Below are positions 7,347-11,570 of a stretch of DNA of 11,570 bases, one piece after another. This DNA is from Spirochaetaceae bacterium. GTDB taxonomy: Bacteria; Spirochaetota; Spirochaetia; Treponematales; Treponemataceae. The stretch covers positions 1 to 11,570 of the forward strand of contig JAISVD010000251.1 in assembly GCA_031271875.1 (NCBI GenBank), written 5' to 3'. The notes below the pieces were generated by a model. That model saw only the letters and a list, made by a program, of their open reading frames with translations, did no database searches and was not told where the DNA came from. Position numbers and translations under genes: made by a program. Numbering within the stretch: position 1 is the first letter of the stretch; every line of letters starts with the position of its first letter.

Positions 7347-9699
7347 ATCCGGCTTTGAAACACTCATCGTAAACTGGCTTGTAGACCATAACGGCTGCAA
7401 ACCAGGCGCAAACGATGATTACAACAAAGAATACGCCATAGACGAAACCCCGCTGTTCCGCTTTTTGGAAGACACCCAACCAGAATCAATGAAACGGCTT
7501 GGCGTAAACGACACTGATTTGAAGCGCCAGCAGTTTCTATCGATATTATCGGGAGAAATTGCCAAGCGAGGGATTATTGATGTTTTGCGTAAGGGTATAA
7601 AAGCATATGGTGCGGTTGGAAATATCGTGATGTTTTATGAAACCCCATCGGAAAGGAATCCGGCGGCAAAGATGTTGTTTGAAAAGAATATTTTCAGCCT
7701 TACTCGGCAACTTATGTATAGCAAAGACAATACTCGCCTTGCACTGGATTTTTGTATTTTCATCAATGGCTTGCCTGTCATTACTTGTGAACTAAAGAAC
7801 CGACTCACCAAACAGGATGTTGAAGATGCGGTTTACCAGTATAAGAGCGACCGTGACCCCAGGGAACTACTGTTCAGCTTTAAACGGTGCATGGTACATT
7901 TTGCCGTGGACGATGCGAGGATACAATTCTGTACGAAACTGGCGGGTAAATCATCATGGTTTTTTCCCTTTAATAAAGGTTATAATGACGGTGCAGGCAA
8001 TCCGCCAAATCCCGATGGATTGATGACTGATTATCTCTGGAAAGAAATTTTTACAAAGTACGGCCTCGCTAATATCATAGAAAACTACACCCAAGTGGTG
8101 ATTGAGGAAAACAAGAAGACCAAAAAGAAAACTGAAAAGCAGATTTTTCCGCGCTATCATCAGCTTAGCGTAGTACGCTCTTTACTGGCTGATGTGAAAG
8201 AAAAAGGAGTTGGGCAAAAATATCTTATTCAGCACAGCGCGGGAAGTGGTAAATCAAATTCTATTGCCTGGCTCGCTCATCAGCTTGTGGGACTTGAAAG
8301 AGATGGCACAGCGGTTGTGGATTCTGTGATAGTGGTTACAGACCGTGTAAACCTCGACAAGCAAATTCGCGATACTATAAAGCAGTTTATGCAGGTGTCC
8401 AATACCGTGGCATGGGCGGAGCATTCCGGCGATTTGCGTAATGCCATTGCCCATGGTAAGAAAATCATTATTACTACGGTACATAAGTTCCCATTCATTT
8501 TGAATGATATCGGTACGGTACACAAGGATAGTAAATTCGCTATTATCATTGACGAAGCGCACAGCAGTCAAAGCGATAATATGTCTGCGGCTATGAACAT
8601 CGCCCTCGGCGGAAACTTCGACCCGAACGCTGATACGGAAGATAAAATCAATGCCCTTGTTGAGGGGCGCAAAATGCTAAGCAATGCGAGTTATTTTGCC
8701 TTTACCGCTACACCCAAGAATAAAACCCTTGAAATGTTCGGAGTTCCCGATCCGCAGCCGGACGGTACAGTTAAGCATTTTCCGTTCCATAATTATTCGA
8801 TGAAACAGGCTATTCAGGAAGGATTTATTCTGGATGTACTGAAATTCTACACACCGATAAAGAGTTTTTATAAACTGGTGAAGACGGTAACCGACAATCC
8901 CGAATACGACAAGAAAAAGGCGCAGAAGAAACTCCGTTCTTATGTGGAAAGCGATAAGTTTGCCATTCCTACAAAAGCGGGCATCATGGTAGAGCATTTT
9001 CACGATACTGTCTGCCGTAAAATTGACGGTAAGGCGCGGGCAATGGTTGCTACGAGCAGCATTGAGCGGGCGATTGAGTATTATTACGCGATTTGCAGTT
9101 GTCTGGAAGCACGAAACAGTCCGTACAAGGCTATCGTTGCCTTTTCCGGCGAGAAGGAATACGGCGGGAAACCATTAAACGAGAGTCTCATAAACGGCTT
9201 CCCCAGCAAAGATATTGAGGATGTTTTTGCTGAAGAACCCTATCGTTTTCTGGTAGCGGCGGATAAGTTCCAAACCGGCTATGACGAACCTCTTTTACAT
9301 ACCATGTATGTGGATAAAATACTGACCGACATCAAGGCAGTGCAAACCCTTTCCCGCCTAAATCGTGCGATGGAAGGTAAGTTTGATACCTTTGTTTTGG
9401 ATTTTGCCAACGAAGCCGAAGATATCGGAGATGCCTTCTCCCGTTATTATCGCACAACAATTCTGTCCGGCGAAACCGACCCGAATAAACTATATGACCT
9501 CATTTCTGCAATGGAACAATATCAAGTCTACACGGATTACCACGTTGACAGGTTTATAGAGTTGTATCTTGGCGATGAGGAGAGGGACAAACTCGACACA
9601 ATTTTGGATGCTTGCGTCAATAATTATTTGATATTATGGCAGACAATATGGAGATTTTTAAGCAATGGGGCGATAATCCGTCGTTTAAGAAATGGTTAG
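7327..9699 (+). CDS. hsdR: Type I restriction subunit HsdR, C-terminally disrupted
   Basis: HsdR is the ATP-driven translocase and endonuclease of type I systems. The frame encodes 790 residues, whereas this family usually has about 1000. The nuclease domain has D141 and E155-x-K157 (LDFCIFINGLPVITCELKN). The superfamily 2 helicase core has Walker A AGSGKS at 305-310, DEAH at 409-412, FTATP shortly after, and the motif VI region QTLSRLNRA at about 673. Homology runs to LDACVNNYL (about residue 768); the last 22 residues are out-of-frame sequence. The real C-terminal segment reappears in another frame at 9624-9767, so an internal piece that includes the helical domain contacting the methylase core has been deleted with a frame change. 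Nuclease and motor residues remain, but assembly into the complex is doubtful. Confidence 0.92.
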   Translation: MSTNTRESGFETLIVNWLVDHNGCKPGANDDYNKEYAIDETPLFRFLEDTQPESMKRLGVNDTDLKRQQFLSILSGEIAKRGIIDVLRKGIKAYGAVGNIVMFYETPSERNPAAKMLFEKNIFSLTRQLMYSKDNTRLALDFCIFINGLPVITCELKNRLTKQDVEDAVYQYKSDRDPRELLFSFKRCMVHFAVDDARIQFCTKLAGKSSWFFPFNKGYNDGAGNPPNPDGLMTDYLWKEIFTKYGLANIIENYTQVVIEENKKTKKKTEKQIFPRYHQLSVVRSLLADVKEKGVGQKYLIQHSAGSGKSNSIAWLAHQLVGLERDGTAVVDSVIVVTDRVNLDKQIRDTIKQFMQVSNTVAWAEHSGDLRNAIAHGKKIIITTVHKFPFILNDIGTVHKDSKFAIIIDEAHSSQSDNMSAAMNIALGGNFDPNADTEDKINALVEGRKMLSNASYFAFTATPKNKTLEMFGVPDPQPDGTVKHFPFHNYSMKQAIQEGFILDVLKFYTPIKSFYKLVKTVTDNPEYDKKKAQKKLRSYVESDKFAIPTKAGIMVEHFHDTVCRKIDGKARAMVATSSIERAIEYYYAICSCLEARNSPYKAIVAFSGEKEYGGKPLNESLINGFPSKDIEDVFAEEPYRFLVAADKFQTGYDEPLLHTMYVDKILTDIKAVQTLSRLNRAMEGKFDTFVLDFANEAEDIGDAFSRYYRTTILSGETDPNKLYDLISAMEQYQVYTDYHVDRFIELYLGDEERDKLDTILDACVNNYLILWQTIWRFLSNGAIIRRLRNG

Positions 9700-9767
9700 C
9701 GGATATGGTGTTCAGCGTGACATACAATACAGGCGGGAAACCGTTTAAGAATGAAACTGCTGTTTAA
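9624..9767 (+). pseudogene. Out-of-frame C-terminal remnant of hsdR
   Basis: A frame shifted relative to the main hsdR frame opens after a stop at 9621-9623 and reads LFDIMADNMEIFKQWGDNPS, then FKKWLADMVFSVTY, to TAA 9765-9767. This is the pattern at the extreme C-terminus of this HsdR family (an LFKQFSDN..F..WL.D.VF.LTY type ending). Together with the break at about 9613-9632 it shows an internal deletion rather than simple 3' truncation. By family length roughly 190 residues are missing. Confidence 0.75.
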
Positions 9768-9790
9768 GTAATGTTATTAGAATGAGATTG

Positions 9791-9799
9791 AGAAACGAA
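9791..9799 (+). repeat. Right copy of the 9-bp direct repeat flanking the restriction-modification block
   Basis: AGAAACGAA is identical to 4095-4103. Here it ends 1 base before the coaE start codon, so the ancestral polA-coaE spacer may have held a single copy. Confidence 0.4.
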
Positions 9800-9800
9800 T

Positions 9801-10421
9801 ATGAATAAGAATAAATCTGCTGTCATAGGTGTTGTCGGGCCGATGTGCGCGGGGAAGAGTCTCGCTTCCCGGATGCTGGAGGAGATGGGCTGCGCGGCCA
9901 TCGACGCAGACACAGTCGCGCACAGAGCGGTGGAAACGGCCAAAGAGGATATCCTCGCCCATTTTTCTGCGGAAGCGGAAAAGCGCGGCATATCCCTTCT
10001 CACCGGGGACGGAAAAATAGACCGCAGGGCGCTGGGGGCGATTGTTTTTTCCGGTAAAGCGCTGCTGAAGGAGCATGAATCGATTGTCTATCCCCATATA
10101 GAAGCGGAACTTAACAGGTTCATCGATTCCAACAGGGATCGCTGTACTGTCCTTAACGCGGCGGTTCTCTATAAAACGGATATAATCTACCGCTGTGATT
10201 TCATACTGTATATAGACAGCCCGATGCTGCTCCGTTTCTTCCGCGCTCTGAAGCGGAAAAACCTTTCGGTAATCCAGATTTTACAGAGATTTTATGCACA
10301 AAAAGATATCTATACTCAACATTGCAAAAAAAATGTCGATATATACAAAGTATACAACTGGGGACAGGCTGCGAATTTAAGGGAACAGCTTAAATCGGTT
10401 CTCGAAATGAAAGGATATTGA
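9801..10421 (+). CDS. coaE: Dephospho-CoA kinase
   Basis: CoaE phosphorylates the ribose 3'-OH of dephospho-CoA with ATP, the last step of coenzyme A synthesis in the cytoplasm. The 206 residues match the usual length. Seen in the sequence: the P-loop GPMCAGKS at 13-20 (Lys19), with Pro-Met-Cys-Ala where most CoaE proteins have a Gly/Ile/Ser-rich loop; the DAD motif at 35-37 with AH following; the IDRRALGAIVFS block; IVYPHI; and a lid-like Arg/Lys segment (FFRALKRKNLSVIQIL). Only a weak GAGA at 9790-9793 precedes the ATG. The native upstream region was probably altered by the inserted block, so expression may have changed. The next gene begins at or just after the coaE stop. Confidence 0.92.
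   Translation: MNKNKSAVIGVVGPMCAGKSLASRMLEEMGCAAIDADTVAHRAVETAKEDILAHFSAEAEKRGISLLTGDGKIDRRALGAIVFSGKALLKEHESIVYPHIEAELNRFIDSNRDRCTVLNAAVLYKTDIIYRCDFILYIDSPMLLRFFRALKRKNLSVIQILQRFYAQKDIYTQHCKKNVDIYKVYNWGQAANLREQLKSVLEMKGY
10411..10415 (+). promoter_or_regulatory. Probable ribosome binding site of the SPOR-protein gene
   Basis: AAGGA inside the end of coaE lies 11 bases before ATG 10427. A second AAGGA at 10421-10425 is too close to that ATG to serve it. A TTG at 10418 overlapping the coaE stop is only 2 bases from the first site, so ATG 10427 is preferred, with moderate confidence. Confidence 0.45.
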
Positions 10422-10426
10422 AGGAT

Positions 10427-11353
10427 ATGGAACAGAAAAAACTTTTATGGGTCGTTGTCGCTGTAGGAGCATTTCTGCTGATTGTTATAGGAACAGCTCT
10501 GATATTATACGCGCCGTCAAAAAATTCCGATCCTGTGATCGCTTCCATACCGCAGCAGACGCATGGCAGAGGCATACAGCCCGATCCGGACGCATGGGTA
10601 CGGAACCCCGAAACGGCGCCCCCTTTCTCGGCAACTGAGAACGATCCCCGGCAGATTTCCGAACTTACGGTTGTTTCGGGGAATACGACGGTTATTTCGG
10701 ACAGAACAACCTTTGATATTACCGGGCTGACTCCCCCGGAGGTACAACAGACTACCGTAACGGGACAGAACTCCGTTACGGAACCGGTAGTCCAGGCAGG
10801 ACAGGTTCCGACGTCTCCGGGCGAAGAGATACAGCCGCCTCCCGCGATAACTCCACCGCCTGCGGCGGTACAGCAACAGTCGGTTCAGCAGGCCGCGCCC
10901 CAGCCGACCGCCGCACAGACCGCTCCCGTGACCGCCAGGCCGGCGGCAGCACAGCAGTCGTCGCCGACCCAGCCGCCGGCGTCTAAACCGGCAGCCGCCG
11001 CTTCTACCGCAAAACCGGCAGCGCCGGTCCGGCAGTCGGCGGCAGTACAGCAGCCGGCAGCGGCAAAGCAGACCGCATCGGTATCAGCTCCAAAAAAGCA
11101 GCAGGTTACCGAATACTGGATACAGGCGGGGTCTTTCGCCGAAAAAATGCGGGCGGAACAGGTCCGGCAGAACCTTTCGGCCAGTAAAATAACTGCGGAA
11201 GTGTTTACGAAGGATATCGACGGAAAACTCTTTTACCGGGTACGTACCGGCCCCTACAAAACCAAAACAGAAGCCGAGTATTGGCTGGGAGTGGTACAGA
11301 ACACCCCGGATTTTGGGGACAGTTATATTTCAGAGGTACAGACCCTGAGATAG
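10427..11353 (+). CDS. Membrane-anchored SPOR-domain protein
   Basis: SPOR domains bind denuded septal peptidoglycan glycans, and proteins of this layout usually act at the division site. The 308-residue product has a short charged N-terminus (MEQKK) and one hydrophobic segment at about residues 6-27, giving an N-in anchor with the bulk in the periplasm. A Thr/Pro-rich stretch follows, then a long Pro/Gln/Ala-rich, compositionally simple linker (about 125-226). The C-terminal SPOR domain (about 228-306) contains YWIQAGSF, LFYRVRTGPYKTKTEAEYWL and a final SYISEVQ strand. The gene sits immediately downstream of coaE and is likely cotranscribed and translationally coupled. Which SPOR protein it corresponds to (FtsN-like or other) cannot be told from sequence alone. 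Confidence 0.88.
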   Translation: MEQKKLLWVVVAVGAFLLIVIGTALILYAPSKNSDPVIASIPQQTHGRGIQPDPDAWVRNPETAPPFSATENDPRQISELTVVSGNTTVISDRTTFDITGLTPPEVQQTTVTGQNSVTEPVVQAGQVPTSPGEEIQPPPAITPPPAAVQQQSVQQAAPQPTAAQTAPVTARPAAAQQSSPTQPPASKPAAAASTAKPAAPVRQSAAVQQPAAAKQTASVSAPKKQQVTEYWIQAGSFAEKMRAEQVRQNLSASKITAEVFTKDIDGKLFYRVRTGPYKTKTEAEYWLGVVQNTPDFGDSYISEVQTLR

Positions 11354-11361
11354 GTTAAAAT

Positions 11362-11570
11362 TTGAAATATAATCCATCCTGGTCGGCACACAGCATTAAA
11401 CGGTTTACTTACGATTTCCCGCAAGAAGCCGATGGCCTGTTCGAACTTGAAAACTCTTTCGTATACGATATACCTGTGAGATTCACCCGTGAAAGTTGGC
11501 ATGGGCGTATGAAAACGTGCCGCGGTATAGGCGCACAAACATCCTCATTGTCGGCGGCGGAAATCGCGCA
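11362..11570 (+). pseudogene. 3' portion of a SAM-dependent methyltransferase gene, N-terminal domain missing (runs off window)
   Basis: A frame open from just after an in-frame TAA at 11356-11358 to the window edge reads LKYNPSW, then a divergent stretch, then VRFTRESWHGRMKTCRGIGA and LSAAEIA. The FTRESWHGRM..CRGIGA block is the C-terminal signature of a class I methyltransferase family (Methyltransf_11 type) whose SAM-binding Rossmann domain should lie about 150 residues upstream. That upstream position is occupied by the SPOR gene, so the catalytic half is absent. The frame could start at TTG 11362, but no good Shine-Dalgarno is seen. It is most likely a truncated remnant. The family call is from memory of the motif. 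Confidence 0.55.

Larger units (their letters stand above)
4104..9790 (+). other. Acquired, decaying type I restriction-modification block between polA and coaE
   Basis: The block contains hsdM, a stub of hsdS, a YhcG/DUF1016 nuclease gene and hsdR, all on the + strand. Hand counts of single 60-base rows give about 45 % GC in hsdM and hsdR and 35-37 % in the nuclease gene, against about 62-65 % in polA and coaE. The shift coincides with the polA stop and the coaE start. No integrase, transposase or tRNA gene marks the edges; a 9-bp direct repeat (4095-4103 and 9791-9799) does. Boundaries are inferred. Confidence 0.7.

Noticed and set aside
10850..11100. Pro/Gln/Ala-rich stretch of the SPOR protein as a second minisatellite
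   Set aside because: Short CAG and CCGGCAG motifs recur but with no fixed unit or period; it looks like an ordinary low-complexity periplasmic linker.

Overview
The window looks like a spirochaete chromosome segment, most likely from a treponeme. It holds a FliS gene and a FlgN-like gene, a long three-domain DNA polymerase I, a dephospho-CoA kinase with an atypical GPMCAGKS P-loop, and a membrane-anchored SPOR-domain protein, all on the + strand. The spirochaete assignment is inferred from gene order and protein flavour, not from a search. Core genes are GC-rich: hand counts of single 60-base rows give about 62-65 % in polA and coaE.

Left part (1-4075). The 3' part of fliS enters from the left edge and is followed after 3 bases by a FlgN-like chaperone gene. 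A 110-base gap with a nested inverted repeat comes next. Then comes polA (1011 aa), in which the linker between the 5'-3' exonuclease and the proofreading domain carries an 18-bp minisatellite. The same DNA unit is read in two different reading phases within one protein.

Middle part (about 4104-9790). A lower-GC block (about 45 % in hsdM and hsdR rows, about 36 % around the nuclease gene) sits between polA and coaE. It is a type I restriction-modification locus in decay, ordered hsdM, hsdS stub, YhcG/DUF1016 PDDEXK nuclease, hsdR. HsdM is cut short by one in-frame TAA, with its conserved C-terminal tail still readable downstream. HsdS is reduced to about 31 recognisable residues, joined to a fragment I cannot identify. 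HsdR has lost an internal stretch near its C-terminus, with the terminal segment left in another frame. Only the YhcG-type nuclease looks intact. A 9-bp direct repeat lies at both edges of the block.

Right part (9801-11570). coaE and the SPOR-protein gene are adjacent and probably translationally coupled. After them lies the 3' portion of a SAM-dependent methyltransferase gene that lacks its SAM-binding domain upstream and runs off the right edge.

There is no sign of CRISPR arrays, tRNA or rRNA genes, transposases or integrases. I did not find a clearly new system. The points most worth a second look are the selective survival of the YhcG nuclease in a broken type I locus, the dual-phase minisatellite in PolA, and the unassigned fragment at about 6065-6254.
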